Assembly (NCBI GenBank): GCA_030248135.1
Contig: JASANC010004012.1
Coordinates: 1 to 64,000, forward strand
Length of the DNA stretch: 64,000 bases
Source: Theristus sp. LFF4_11
Taxonomy: Eukaryota > Nematoda > Chromadorea > Monhysterida > Xyalidae
Direction: 5' to 3'
How positions within the stretch are numbered: the stretch's first letter is position 1; the number at the start of each line of letters is the position of its first letter. Below the pieces are notes generated by a model. It had not been told where the DNA came from and ran no database searches. It saw only the letters and a program-made list of their open reading frames with translations. Made by a program: the position numbers and the translations under genes. Of the stretch, positions 10,201 to 19,865 are shown in pieces.

Positions 10201-12512
10201 AACAAAACGTCCGTTTTTACCGAGACGATACAGCGACCACAAACAAATTCAAAACAGGAAAAAAACATGTTGTTGGTGTTGTTGCTGAGGTTTTAGGCGA
10301 TGTTTTTAGCCAGGGCTAACCCAGAAAAACATACAGAACGCCATTGAGTAGAGCGACCCTCGACCCTACTGTTTATGCAAGTTACAGTTTTTGGGAAGTG
10401 CCTTCTTTAACCCATTTTCAGAAGAAAGTAGTTTTGATGAATAAAATTTGCTTTTTAATTGATTAAAAAGATTAATTGAAAAAAATCCGATTAAAAAAAT
10501 AATAAAAAAATGCGAACCCCAATTCAAAGTGTTACCGCTTGCAAACCTGAGTGAGTTTCTTAATGAAATATAGCGGTGGGTGTTAGATGAAGTCACTGGA
10601 AGCGAATTATTGGGCTGGGCCGGTAATGGGTGGGCCGGAAATGAGTGGGCCGGAAATGGATGGGACGCAGATGAACTGGGCCGGTAATGGGTGGGCCGGA
10701 AATGGATGGGCCGGAAATGAGTGGGCCGGAAATGGCGGGCCGGAAACGCGTGGGCCGGAAATAACGGGACGCAATTGAACGCACGCCGTTTTGGGAGCCA
10801 CCCACCAAAAGTTGTGGCCGCACAATTGACGTGATGCACGTTGGCTAGCAGACGCTGGAAACGTGCAAGCAGCACGGCCATGTGGCGCGGCGGGCTGTTG
10901 CGACAAACGATCGTCACGTACCTAAAAAACGAGCTGAATTCAAACTGTGTTCTGCATCAATGTGTTGCAAACTTTTCGAGCTTATCCATCAATACCCACT
11001 TGTCAACCGACACTTTTTTCCAAACGCAAAAAAATATTTCTCTGCTTCTCGCTCATATTAAAAGAACACCATACTAAACGAATGGAAAAGAATGTTGCTG
11101 GGGCAAAAACCGGCGAACACGCGCAACCGCAAGTTGGTGCACAATGAGTCCGTTTTTCTGTAACCAATCACACACACACACACATGACATCGACCGCGGT
11201 GGCGAACCGGACAGCACAGCCAGCACAACAGCCTTGTTTTTTATGCTTCTTTACAACAAAGTTTGATCGATATTGTATTGTTTTGTTCATTTTCTTGTCA
11301 ATTACTAAGCCTTCAACTCAAGCTTTTTCGACTCAAGTGGTTCAAGAGGGGCACATCATTGATGAGGCCACGGCCACCTCTCTTCCGCATAAGATGTTGG
11401 CCAGGCCGAAACGCAGAGAAGTTGCGTCTCCGAACTACCTGCTGCTCATACAGTTTTATCGGAGTTTCCTGCTTTTTGCGAAATAAAATGGATGGATTAA
11501 TTGTGCGGCAGTACCTGTCGAAAACGCGCGGACTGCGCTCGACGGAGTGGCTCGCCGCGATGCCGGCGCCATCCGCCAGCTGCTGGACGCACTGCTCGCT
11601 GGCCTTCAGGAAGATCACCTTCACTTTCTTGTCGATACAGTACTGCAATCGAAAGAGCTCCGGTCTCGACGCGCGCTCTTCGTTGTCATATTTGCTTGCG
11701 TGTTTTTTTACAGTTGAAACAGAGTGCACAATTCAACCAATCAACGTGCCGCTCAGGAAAATCAAAAAAAATCAGCTTGTGGCGGACGACCTGGTGTCAA
11801 AGTTCCAAAGTCAAGTCAGGTCAAAGTTCAAACTCAACTCGAAAGGTCCAACGAATCGGAACAAAAAATCAACCAGAAATGTAATGTAAACAAAACAAGA
11901 ACACCCCAAAAGACGACCTCAAACGAATGGATATGCCTCCAGCTGATCTTGAACTGCGTCTGTGCGAGCATCAACTCGATTATCTGCGTTCGAAGCGTCA
12001 AATTGCCGCCAGTGACGTAGCCATTCCGCTCCGCTGTGCCAACGCTCACCTGAGCTTGCAAACACTCGGCTTTCGGTGCAACCATACGGTATGCCAACAA
12101 ACGCCGTCGGAAACGGGCAAACACTACACCGAGCCGAGCCTAATTGGCCCTCGGCTCAAAAAGGAAGGAGCAGACCATTTTTGCACAGAACCGAGAACAG
12201 CAAAAACTCACCTGTCGCGCTCCAATATAGACGTTCACAATCGGCAATGACACGTCCTCCTGAAATTAGCACAAAAATAGTGTGATATAGAAACAGTCGA
12301 AAGGAAAACCAACATTTCTGCTTTTGTTTACATTGGGTTGGCCACAATCAAGCATTGCTTTTTTGTGATTGAAATTCACTCAAGTAAAAAAAGCCAAATA
12401 CTCAAAACTCCATCAAAAACTTCGAATTGAAAAGTCACTGCAGTCGGCTGTTCTGGTCTGTTGGGAAAGTGAAACTCACCACAACAGAATAACTTGCTGC
12501 ATTGAGCATCAT
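1602..12512 (-). CDS. SENP6/7-like SUMO-specific protease (Ulp1/C48 peptidase)
   Basis: Exons (5' to 3' on -): 12512-12480, 12259-12212, 12049-11918, 11642-11515, 10921-10806, 10123-10026, 9644-9063, 8918-8423, 8253-7406, 7130-6954, 6563-6279, 5697-5479, 5025-4845, 4035-3934, 3855-3734, 3448-3217, 2080-1602. All phases join and the product is about 1425 aa. Residues about 15-150 hold the N-terminal module seen in SENP6/7-type proteins (SLPIVNVYIG; SWRHIHSFEYCIDKKVKVIF). Residues about 185-830 are disordered, Gln-rich and carry tandem YAQTSDQQQQQ units. The Ulp1 catalytic core follows: FLNDTVIDFYLQY, VHLYNSFFWSRF, the catalytic His in DMHWFLAI (about 1086), Asp in SCILIFDSL (about 1144), and Gln/Cys in LQQDNYSDCG (about 1198/1204). 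The whole triad is intact. A basic, low-complexity tail ends at TGA 1604-1602. Family role: cleaving SUMO, especially poly-SUMO chains, in the nucleus. The first exon is the least certain (ATG ATG at 12512); a 5' UTR exon may lie further right. Introns hold a SINE, MITEs and a poly-T tract. Confidence 0.9.
2186..2951. mobile_element. hAT-like MITE with CAGGGTTTTTT ends, in last SENP intron
   Basis: A 766-bp element lies in the intron between 3217 and 2080. The left end CAGGGTTTTTTCTCGTCAAA is matched in reverse by the right end TTTTGCGTCA...AAAAACCCTG. Subterminal TTGCGTCA/TGACGCAA palindromes repeat at both ends. The 8-bp flanks (ATCAGTAC and AACTGTAC) match imperfectly. CAGGG termini and an 8-bp duplication suit hAT elements. 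No transposase ORF is present, so it is non-autonomous. Confidence 0.6.
4178..4375. repeat. poly-T / poly-A tract inside SENP intron
   Basis: Long T runs with occasional G are followed by GTAAAAAAAAAAAAA and another T run, giving a self-complementary A/T stretch. It lies in the 4845-4035 intron. Run lengths in such tracts are unreliable in assemblies. No gene is present. Confidence 0.7.
4519..4670. repeat. short inverted-repeat MITE (ACAGTC...GACTGT)
   Basis: Begins ACAGTCCATCTG and ends GATTGACTGT, with internal ACCAACCAATCAGC blocks. The same ends and GATTGGTTGG/CCAACCAATC core occur at 38.2 kb, 46.1 kb, 46.6 kb and 48.8 kb. It lies in a SENP intron. Confidence 0.5.
5161..5350 (+). repeat. 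tRNA-derived SINE, most complete copy
   Basis: An A-box-like GTGGCCTGGTGGTAGTGCGT is followed about 35 bp later by a B-box-like GGGATCGAGCCCC, i.e. an internal Pol III promoter as in a tRNA gene. A tRNA-unrelated body (CACTTAATGACAGAAAACTCG...GGGTTAGCC) and a CAACA-rich tail follow. The folded-tRNA region is too degenerate for a functional tRNA. Other copies: 10.3, 23.2, 25.6, 48.4 and 55.8 kb. It sits in the SENP intron 5479-5025. Confidence 0.75.
6004..6181. repeat. MITE family with GACTCAATRCGYG termini
   Basis: The left side reads TCTGCGACTCAATACGTG and the right side GCGCGCATTGAGTACTCGG. Inner inverted parts are GGCAATTCAAAATC and GATTTTGAATTCCCGCG-like. Related copies are at 29.2, 39.3, 44.3 and 49.0 kb. 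It is non-coding and lies in the SENP intron 6279-5697. Confidence 0.6.
7315..7380. repeat. partial TACCTGACGT element
   Basis: CCATACCTGACGTACGTCTG faces CCAGGTATAAACGGGCC within about 60 bp, just downstream of the 8253-7406 exon. It matches the ends of the element at 47.76-48.09 kb. Confidence 0.45.
7990..8175 (-). repeat. in-frame poly-Gln coding microsatellite (SENP)
   Basis: A CAACAGCAA-type array within the 8253-7406 exon. Five to six poly-Q blocks of 6-9 residues are separated by CV(Q) codons (GCGTGCGTG). It is in frame with the flanking unique protein sequence. The opposite strand reads as long poly-Leu/Ala-Val ORFs, which are shadows of this array. Confidence 0.85.
9295..9510 (-). 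repeat. in-frame YAQTSDQQQQQ tandem repeat (SENP)
   Basis: About seven 30-33-bp units encode Q4-5 followed by YAQTSD, HSQTSHH or HPQTSHH within the 9644-9063 exon. The phase is preserved and the units grade from HH to D forms, so this is a coding minisatellite, probably length-variable between alleles. Confidence 0.85.
10262..10372 (-). repeat. SINE fragment (tRNA-derived family)
   Basis: Reverse-orientation 3' half: GTTGTTGGTGTTGTTGC tail, then GGCGATGTTTTTAGCCAGGG and CCATTGAGTAGAGCGACCC, matching the bodies of the 23.2 and 25.6 kb copies. Confidence 0.65.
10605..10765. repeat. GGGCCGGAAATG minisatellite
   Basis: About ten 12-18-bp units built on GGGCCGGAAATGG/GAGT in the SENP intron 10806-10123. 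A related GGGCCGGAATTC array occurs at 26.5 kb, so the core is dispersed. Confidence 0.8.
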
Positions 12513-12599
12513 TGCTGTCGCTGTCGACGAGTACGAGAACGAGTTGGAGTTGAAAAAGAAGTGTTTCAAAAAAATCAATTATCAATTTCAATTTGAATT

Positions 12600-12665
12600 T
12601 GCAGATAGCATAGCTGGTTGAACCTGAAAGTAAGTGTCTTGCGGGAGGGCGACCGGGTCGACAGC
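12600..12665. repeat. 64-bp segment shared with 57.88-57.94 kb
   Basis: The reverse complement (GTCGACCCGGTCGCC...ACTTACTTTCAGGTTCAACC) recurs almost unchanged at 57877-57938. Both copies lie at the edge of a G-run repeat block, so it is probably part of, or carried with, that repeat. Confidence 0.6.
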
Positions 12666-14860
12666 AGTACCGTGGGGGGGGGGTCATGTGACTTTGGGGG
12701 GGGGCCGGTCAAAATTTTGAAATTTGATAGATAGATAGCTAAAACGCTAAAAAGCTTTAAAAACAGCAAAATAATGCTAAAAATACACTAAAAATCAAGT
12801 ATAAATGCGTATTTTATCTAAAATTAGCGAAATTTTCAAGAATTACGAGCAAAAATGGTCAATTTTGGTCAAAAATTGACTCATTTTATGTCTTCGAAGA
12901 CAAAATCCCCCCCCCCCCTCAAAATTTGCTAGACACCCCCCCACCCCCCCTAGATGGACCTAAGTAACAGTGACACCCCCCAAAAATTTTCTCGGACCAC
13001 CCAAAAATCATGAATTTTTGCTCAAAAATCATGATTTTTTGTCTTTAAAGACCATAATATAAGCTAAATATATGATAACCATAGTTGTTCTAGGGGGGGG
13101 GGCCTGGGGGGGGCCATGTGACTTTGGGGGGGGCCGGTCAAAATTTTGAAATTTGATAGATAGATAGCTAAAACGCTAAAAAGCTATAAAAACAGCAAAA
13201 TAATGCTCAAAATACACTAAAAATCAAGTATAAACGCGTATTTTACCTAAAATTAGCGAATTTTTCAAGAATTACGAGCAAAAATGGTCAATTTTGGTCA
13301 AAAATTGACTTATTTTATGTCTTCGAAGACAAAATTTTTTGGATAGATAGCTGGCTAAAAATTTTTTTTAGATAGATAATAGCTGAGCCGAAAAAACCTT
13401 TCTGATAGAGATAGATTCGAAAATTTTGGGGGGGGGGGGGGGGGGCCCCCCCCCCCCCCCCCCCCTAGAACAACTATGTGTCACTGTACCATGACTGACA
13501 CCCCCCACTGAAAAATTTTCGGCACCCCCCCCCACGCAGTACCGTGGGCCCAAAAAAATTTTCGAGGGGGGGGGTATGGTACCGTGGGGGGGGGTGCCGA
13601 CCAAAAAGTGAGGGGGGGGGGTCCAACCTATGGTAACGTGGGACCCCCCCAGGGGGGTCCCATGGGGGGGGGTGCATTTTTTCAAAATTTTCTGTGGGGG
13701 GGGTCCACCCCCCACCCCCCCATGATAATTTTTCGCTTAAATTTTGAAGGAAAAAAGCTAAATTTTGCTGCAAAATCTTTGAAATTACAATGAAGAATGT
13801 CAAGTTATCATATATTTAGCTTATATTATGGACTGGAGACAAAAAATCATGATTTTTGAGCAAAAATTCATGATTTTTGGGTGGTCCGAGAAAATTTTGG
13901 GGGGTGTCACTGTTACTTAGGTCCATCTAGGGGGGGGGTGGGGGGGGTGTCGGCCAAATTTTCTAGGGGGGGTACGATGGGGGGGGGTGCCCGGTTTGAG
14001 GGGGGGGGTTGGACGGTGCCCCCCCCCACCACCCCCCCCCCCCAGTACCGTGGGCCCCAACAAATTTTCGAGGGGGGGTATGGTACCGTGGGGGGGGGGT
14101 GCCGACCAAAAAAGTGAGGGGGGGGGTCCAACCTATGGTAACGTGGGACCCCCCCCCAGGGGGGTCCCATGGGGGGGGTGCATTTTTTCAAAATTTTCTG
14201 TGGGGGGGGTCCACCCCCCCCACCCCCCCATGAAATTTTTTCGCTCAAATTTGAAAGGAAAAACGCTAAATTTTGCTGCAAAATCTTTGAAATAACAATG
14301 AAGATGGTCAAGTTATCATATATTCAGCTTATATTATGGACTTTATAGACAAAAAATCATGATTTTCGAAAAAAAAATTTAGGGTGGGCAGCAAATTTTG
14401 GGGGGGGGTGTCCGCCAGACAAAATTTCATGGGGGGGGGGGGGGGGGGTGTCGGCCAAATTTTCGAGGGGGGGGGGTACGATGGGGGGGGGGGGTGCCCG
14501 GTTTTAGGGGGGGGGGGTGGCACGGTGCCCCCCCCCCCCCCACCCGACGGTCTCGGGTGCTCTGGGGGGGGTGTACCCCCCCCCCCCCCCCCCGCCCACG
14601 CTACTGCCCCCGCCGGTCCCGGGTGCCCTGGGGGGGGGTACCCCCCCACCCCCCCCCCCCCGCCCACGGTACTGCCCCCACGTGACGACACCCCCCCCCT
14701 CGAAAATTTGCTTTCGCCTTCGGTACTGCTTCGAAGACAAAAATTTTTAGATAGATAGCTGGCTGAAAATTTTTTTTAGATAGATAATAGCTGAGCCGAA
14801 AAAACCTGTCTGATAGAGATAGGTTCGAAAATTTTTGGGGGGGGGCGGCCTAGGGTTGTT
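12655..14860. repeat. G/C-homopolymer repeat block 1
   Basis: Composite of interspersed elements with runs of 7-20 G or C. Recognisable modules: (i) GATAGATAGATAGCTAAAACGC...CTTCGAAGACAAAA modules at about 12700-12910 and 13130-13330; (ii) ACCGTGGGCCCAAAA...GGTACCGTGGGG...GGTCCCATGGGG...TTTTGCTGCAAAATC modules at about 13535-13795 and 14040-14300; (iii) GACCGTCGGGTG/CACCCGACGG G-run modules at 14400-14700. No gene is supported; the glycine/proline-rich ORFs are translated homopolymer runs. Confidence 0.8.
13080..13478. mobile_element. MITE with CATAGTTGTTCTAG inverted ends
   Basis: A 399-bp element: the left end CATAGTTGTTCTAGGGGGGG is mirrored by the right end CCCCCTAGAACAACTATG. It belongs to the family with the 8-bp target duplication at 53.9-54.7 kb. 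Its flanks here do not match, probably through rearrangement in the block. No ORF. Confidence 0.6.
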
Positions 14861-14864
14861 AAAC

Positions 14865-15330
14865 AAAAATGAAAATTAAAAAAAAAGTGATTAAAAAAAA
14901 CAAAAATGCCGATTTTTTTTTTAATTCGAAAAATTTTCCTCCAATATGCTCTGAAAACCTCAATTTTGGCAAAATTTTTCGAAAGTTCAACAAAAATTTT
15001 CTTTGATTATACCTCGTAAAACCTTTAGCAGTCGATTTTGGGCCGTTTTACCGACTGATTTTAGGCTACGACAACATCTGCGATGAAGTTTTTGAGCGTC
15101 CCAAAGCTTGGCCTACCATTTCCGATGCAGATAAGGTGACGATTCGCCTCGCAGAGCGTCCGATTGTGCTCGCTGCTCCGTTTGCAAGAGCTACGTTGTC
15201 TGGTTGCTTGCTGCTTCGTGTCGTGTCGTCGCGACACCATCAGAAGAATTGATCGAATTTCAAGGCGGTATGTTTGTCTTCACTTTAGCATTAGTTTAGC
15301 TGGGGACAATTAGTGACGTTTTGGAGGTCA
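14865..15330. repeat. interspersed repeat D (full-length copy)
   Basis: Starts GGTTGTTAAACAAAAATG and runs through CCTCGTAAAACCTTTAGCAG, a coding-like stretch and a tail ending TTAGTGACGTTTTGGAGGTC. Other copies: 52645-52860, 53025-53340 and 53565-53820 (same strand), 58735-58980 (opposite strand) and 19620-19740 (tail only). The middle, after a TTTTAG acceptor-like site, encodes YDNICDEVFERPKAW then TISDADKVTIRLAERP with no stop for about 55 codons. The function of this peptide is unrecognised. Confidence 0.65.
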
Positions 15331-15339
15331 AAACCAGTA

Positions 15340-15600
15340 CCGTGGGCGGGGGGGGGGGGGGGGGGTACACCCCCCCCAGAGCACCCGAGACCGTCGGGTG
15401 GGGGGGGGGGGGGGGGCACCGTGCCACCCCCTCCCCTAAAACCGGGCCCCCCCCCCCCATCGGACCCCCCCCCACCAAAATTTGGCCCACACCCCCCCCC
15501 CCCCCCCCCCCCATGAAATTTTGTCTGGCGTACACCCCCCCCCCCAAATTTTCTGCACACCCTAAAATTTTTTTCGAAAATCATGATTTTTCATGCACAC
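15340..15600. repeat. G/C-run module, inverted relative to 14.4-14.7 kb
   Basis: AGTACCGTGGGCGGGG...CACCCGAGACCGTCGGGTGGGG...TTTTGTCTGGCGTACACCCC is the inverse of the 14.38-14.68 kb module. With it, it makes a roughly 1-kb inverted arrangement around repeat D. Confidence 0.65.
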
Positions 15601-15734
15601 ATGATAGTTTAGGTTTTCAAACTAAAGTTCCCAATAATAATCCCAATTACCAACTTTTTCTCTTGTTCGATTTCGATACGTTTCGAATATTTATTCTTGC
15701 AAAATATTGTTGGATGCTGAATAAGAGATTACAA

Positions 15735-16170
15735 TAAACTATTTCATCAAAATATCAATTGACGCATTTTGGACATTGCGACAACAAACAAATACAGGGT
15801 TGATGATCAGCAAACTATCTAGATAAATGTGGTAATTGTCATAGTTGTGATTCGAAAGTTCAGAGACTGGCGAATTCAGCAAAATATCAATTGACGCATT
15901 TTGGACATTGCGACAAAAAACAAATACGGGGTTGATCCTACTATTGTGCCACGAGTCATCGTGAAAACATGACAATCATACGTTGAAATTGATCAAACAA
16001 TATAAAATTGTGTGTGATAATTGTGATTCAAAAGTTCAAATTAAAAATGCTATATGCTCCTGCTCATCTCCCTCTCGAGTTTCCATGATGATGCGGATTA
16101 TAATGAAATGATGATCAAAAACTGAAGAATTTATCAAAATATCAATAGACGCAATGGTGTTAATGCGGCG
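15735..16170. repeat. dispersed tandem repeat, ~140-bp spacing
   Basis: AAATATCAATTGACGCATTT followed by GGACATTGCGACAA occurs at about 15749 and 15883. A diverged third copy (ATCAATAGACGCAATGGTG) is at about 16140. The intervening DNA is AT-rich and I see no gene in 15600-16500. Confidence 0.6.
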
Positions 16171-16512
16171 ACAAAAACGGTCGATCGCAGAGAAAGGTAA
16201 CTGTGCACGCATGTGTCACTCATCACGCATACATAATGATTGCAAAATACATGTAGTTGTGACAAAACGCCATACAACAAGCAAAATAATTATGACTCGA
16301 AAATTCAAAATAATGGTGCGATTCAGATATCGCTGAAACACAATGTTCACTCAGACAAACAATGTTGAACGTTTACTCGCTTGACTGGGTTCTGTGGGGC
16401 CGATACCATCGCCGTGTGCTATTTGCGCACGCTCACGTTCGGTCAAAATATTTGGCTTCACCGCTCGAAGCGAATCTGGAAAGTGTCATTCATCAATTAA
16501 GCTGAATTTATT

Positions 16513-17806
16513 CTAGACACTTTGAACTGCATTACGCATACCCAGTGGAGTGATCAACAAAATCAGCAACATTGTACCTGACAGTTGTCCACCTTGTGCC
16601 AACCAGTAATCTACGAGTTTCACCCCGTTAATTTGGTTCGCTGGGGGGCCATTCATCTGAATCGTAATGACCGCTTGCGTCAGTGGAACGCCCATGGCAT
16701 GGCGTCCGCGTTGTCTGATAGCTGTCAGCTTGCTGATAACGCGCTCAGCATCTGCGCTCCCCACCGGCACAGTGAGGAACCGTTCTACTACTTCTGTCAA
16801 TTCTGGCATCTCATCTTGCATTTCGCGCGAATGAAGCGCGGTTCCCCAAAGCAGTGTTGGCGAATCAGCGTGCTGAGTCAAAACCCCGCTTGCGATCATC
16901 TTCTTTAGAACGTTTCTGCAATTTTTTGTTTCTAATTGAAAATTTGATTTAAACGTAGCGTTTGAACAATGGAAGAACAATGTGATTGAATCTGGAGAGG
17001 TATTTTATCTGCTCACCTGAATTGATCAACCAAGACTTCTGGATCGTAGCCTTCGTTCAGTGCGAGCTGTAACAGGAGGTCAGTGTCCATCGTATCGACA
17101 CGCTCTTCGTCCAAGTGTCCTTGTTCATCACGTAAATGTGGGATCAGTTTTGACGTGTCCAAGGCGTCAAAGTGTGACACGCGATCGTGGTCCGGGAATC
17201 TATCGGCTAATGCGTCGTCTAACTCAGTGATCATTGTGCCAAGCTCGTCGCTGATTCTTGGAAAATTATCGTCTGGTTCAGGTGACGCCAGCAAGACATT
17301 TCTGTATGTAACGATATTTGAGGTTTGAAATCTGTGCAGCGACTTGCAGGGCACACTCGTCTGCTGTTCGTTCTCGCTGCATTGGGCTTCCATCAAAACG
17401 GCTTTCAGCATAAGGCCGAATTTCATTTCACTTTGCATGTTTCGGATTGTTTGTCGGAGTGTCGACATGGCCGTTCTTGCATCTAGAACTGTGGCACGTT
17501 GTTTTTGAAGTTTGAGACTGAATTGGTTAAGCGCCGTAAGAACGTCGAGGATAAATCCCAAATTAGTTACGAAATTGCGCTGGCGCATAAGTTTTTCGAG
17601 TCGTTCAGCTTCCGCGGCAGCATCATTAATCTCACACGTCGGCTGTTGCATTTCTTGCAGCGCGGCAACAATTACTGCGTATCCTTTATTCACATTTCTC
17701 AAAGCTCGGTAGTCGGAGCTCGAGAGGAGAAGATATTGATGTGGATCGCTCGAAAAAACGACCGGGTGGTGTAGCGCGTGAACGTTGAAATTGGAATCCA
17801 CGATGA
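16513..17806 (-). pseudogene. hAT-type transposase, C-terminal part (fragment or domesticated)
   Basis: Two exons, 17806-17017 and 16915-16513, join cleanly (TTCAG|GTGAGC and TTGCAG|AAACG). The protein resembles the C-terminal region of hAT-related proteins of the KIAA1586/ZNF862 kind: NFVTNLGFILDVLTALNQFS and LKLQKQRATVLDART, then a hAT dimerisation domain TVPVGSADAERVISKLTAIR. Stop TAG 16515-16513 is followed at once by a minus-strand AATAAA. The frame is closed upstream by TGA at about 17807, without an acceptor in between, and no DDE catalytic region or BED zinc finger is seen. It is therefore 5'-truncated, or translated from an internal Met. A short GC-rich ORF at 18101-18034 (MEIAADRVEAIAGLEHNT) ends at a GTAAAA donor and an acceptor lies at 17883, but joining them gives a different frame. 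Typical hAT transposases are 600-700 aa. Confidence 0.7.
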
Positions 17807-18560
17807 GTCAGCGATCAACAACATAACTGTTGGAAAATCGAGGTACTCGCAGATGAGTTGCAAGATGAGCAGCAGTTGCCCCTGAAATACATAAAGTGGT
17901 GTTGAATCTGTGGGTAAAAATCGTTGTGTTCAGGGCATAAAGTGCTATGTTACTGTATTTTTCACGGCCTTTTTGGACTACGGAATATAATAAAACAAAA
18001 ACGAAATAAAAAACTAAAAAGTGAAGTTTTACATCGCTGAAGCGCGCGGTGTTGTGCTCCAGGCCGGCGATGGCCTCAACGCGGTCGGCAGCTATCTCCA
18101 TTTATTATCGTGCTGAAGACGGTGGACGTTCTCAAAATGTTTCCAATTGCAACGAAAAAAGCGCGTAAACTATGTTGTACGACTGCCGAAACGTAGTTGC
18201 GTTACTAGTCGGACGGATGAATCCATTCAACGCACTGTAAGACACATGCACATGCACATAGCACGAACGAGCTACTGTACCCCCAGGCCTCAGTCGAGCA
18301 TCTGTACATCTTTTGGTTTCTGGGGAGGAACCACGGCCACTCATGCCATGAACACGATGATACATGTACATGTATGTATGTATGCCAGTGTCAGCAGTTT
18401 TTCAATGCGTTTGTAGCTTAGTGCCTGCCTGGCACAGGCACATGTTGTCGCGAACGAACGCTCCCCAGTTTTTTGAACCGATCAAAGTTGGTATTTTTGC
18501 GTCCACTTTGCAATATTTTCAATCTCTTTTCACAGTTTAAACTTCAGGTAATTTGTCATC

Positions 18561-18863
18561 ATGGCCGTCGCCTCTATCACAAGAACATTATTTTTCAACG
18601 GTTTCTTACTTCTGTTTATTCATTGTTCGTCGCACTGTCGGGGACGCGGTTCGGGAGCTCCTGCTACTGGTGACAATGGCAACAACGACAAACTTGAAAA
18701 AGAAGAAATCATCTGTAATGTGTGCGGCAAGCACAAATTGGAACTAAGCCGCTATTATGATAACATTGACACATTGAACAAATTTGTCACTCAATATAAA
18801 ACAATAAAGAAACATTCTCCTCGTCCTCATTGTGACTCAACGTACTTGACTTCATCAGCATGA
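18561..18863 (+). CDS. small putative secreted cysteine-containing protein
   Basis: Single-exon ORF of 100 codons. The first 25 residues (MAVASITRTLFFNGFLLLF, then IHCSS) look like a signal peptide: a short positive start, a hydrophobic core and small residues before cleavage. The mature part has CNVCGKHKLELSRYYDN and ends in PRPHCDSTYLTSSA. Cys count is low and I recognise no family. The ORF lies in an otherwise AT-rich stretch, and TATGTATGTATG repeats precede it at 18.37 kb. It could be a real short secreted gene, a first exon, or chance. Confidence 0.4.
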   Translation: MAVASITRTLFFNGFLLLFIHCSSHCRGRGSGAPATGDNGNNDKLEKEEIICNVCGKHKLELSRYYDNIDTLNKFVTQYKTIKKHSPRPHCDSTYLTSSA

Positions 18864-19370
18864 TTCTCACCCGGAGTAAGCAAGTATCTGATTATCTTGA
18901 GGACTTCAACAAACTCGCTCGTTTGATGTGTGCATTTTTTTTAATAATTACGACATTAAGCCACACGGTCATTTATTTGCGTGATAACTTTCCCATGGAC
19001 AATGAATAACAATGAGTGAATGGAGTGGAGATTTGAATGAAAAATAGACTGAAGTTGTAACCGTATTCTTTGCATTTTCAATCCTGTGGTATTCATATCT
19101 TACAACTAAATCAACTTGTGTCAATTCGCAACACAGTAGAGACATAGTACATGTAAAAAGCGAAAAAATTCAAATAAGTAAAATGATCATTCCCAAAACC
19201 AGCAAATCAACAGCATAATTTCTCGTTCCCTTTGTTTAAATTATTTCCACAATTATTCTAGTCTAGCCGTCAATTCATGGATTCAGTCCCTCCCGAAGCC
19301 TTCAGGCAAGACATATAGCAAGCGGAGAAAAGCGAAAATGAAATGTCACGCCATAATGAATTGATTTGGC
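18864..19370. other. no feature seen
   Basis: AT-rich non-coding DNA without recognised repeats or an ORF of interest. Confidence 0.5.
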
Positions 19371-19379
19371 ACATAAAAA

Positions 19380-19600
19380 AATATGGGGGGGGGGGGGGGG
19401 GGGGGTGGGGTGGACCCCCCCCACAGAAAATTTTGAAAAAATGCACCCCCCCATGGGCCATGGGACCCCCCTGGGGGGGGTCCCACGTTATTATAGGTTG
19501 GACCCCCCCTCACTTTTTGGTCGGCACCCCCCCCCCCACGGCACCATACCCCCCCCACCCCCTTCGAAAATTGTTTTGGGCCCACGGTACTGGTCAAAAC
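19380..19600. repeat. G/C-run module (inverted orientation)
   Basis: Reverse copy of the 13.54-13.75 kb module: ACAGAAAATTTTGAAAAAATGC, CCATGGG...GGTCCCACG, TTTTTGGTCGGCACC and CCCACGGTACTGGTC in the same order but opposite strand. It is followed directly by the tail of repeat D (19620-19740). Confidence 0.7.
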
Positions 19601-19865
19601 ACAAGAAGAGGTGTGGTAACGGTTTGGAAAAGGGGTAATTGAGGTCACCGAAACAAAATCTGCAAAGTTCCGTCATATGGGAGTCATTCGGAAGGCGCTT
19701 GCATATCATATGTGGTTCTTCGGATCGGACTCCCTGATTGATTTAGCACAACTTTGATTTTTGATTTAAAAAAAAAATTTTTTTTTTGAAAACAAAAATG
19801 ACGATTTTTTTTTTTTTTAACAACCCCAGGCCGGCCCCCCAGGCCCCACCCCCCTAGAACAACTA

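Noticed and set aside
13368..15590. Gly/Pro-rich ORFs on both strands
   Set aside because: They translate G/C homopolymer runs of mobile elements; no start, splice or codon support.
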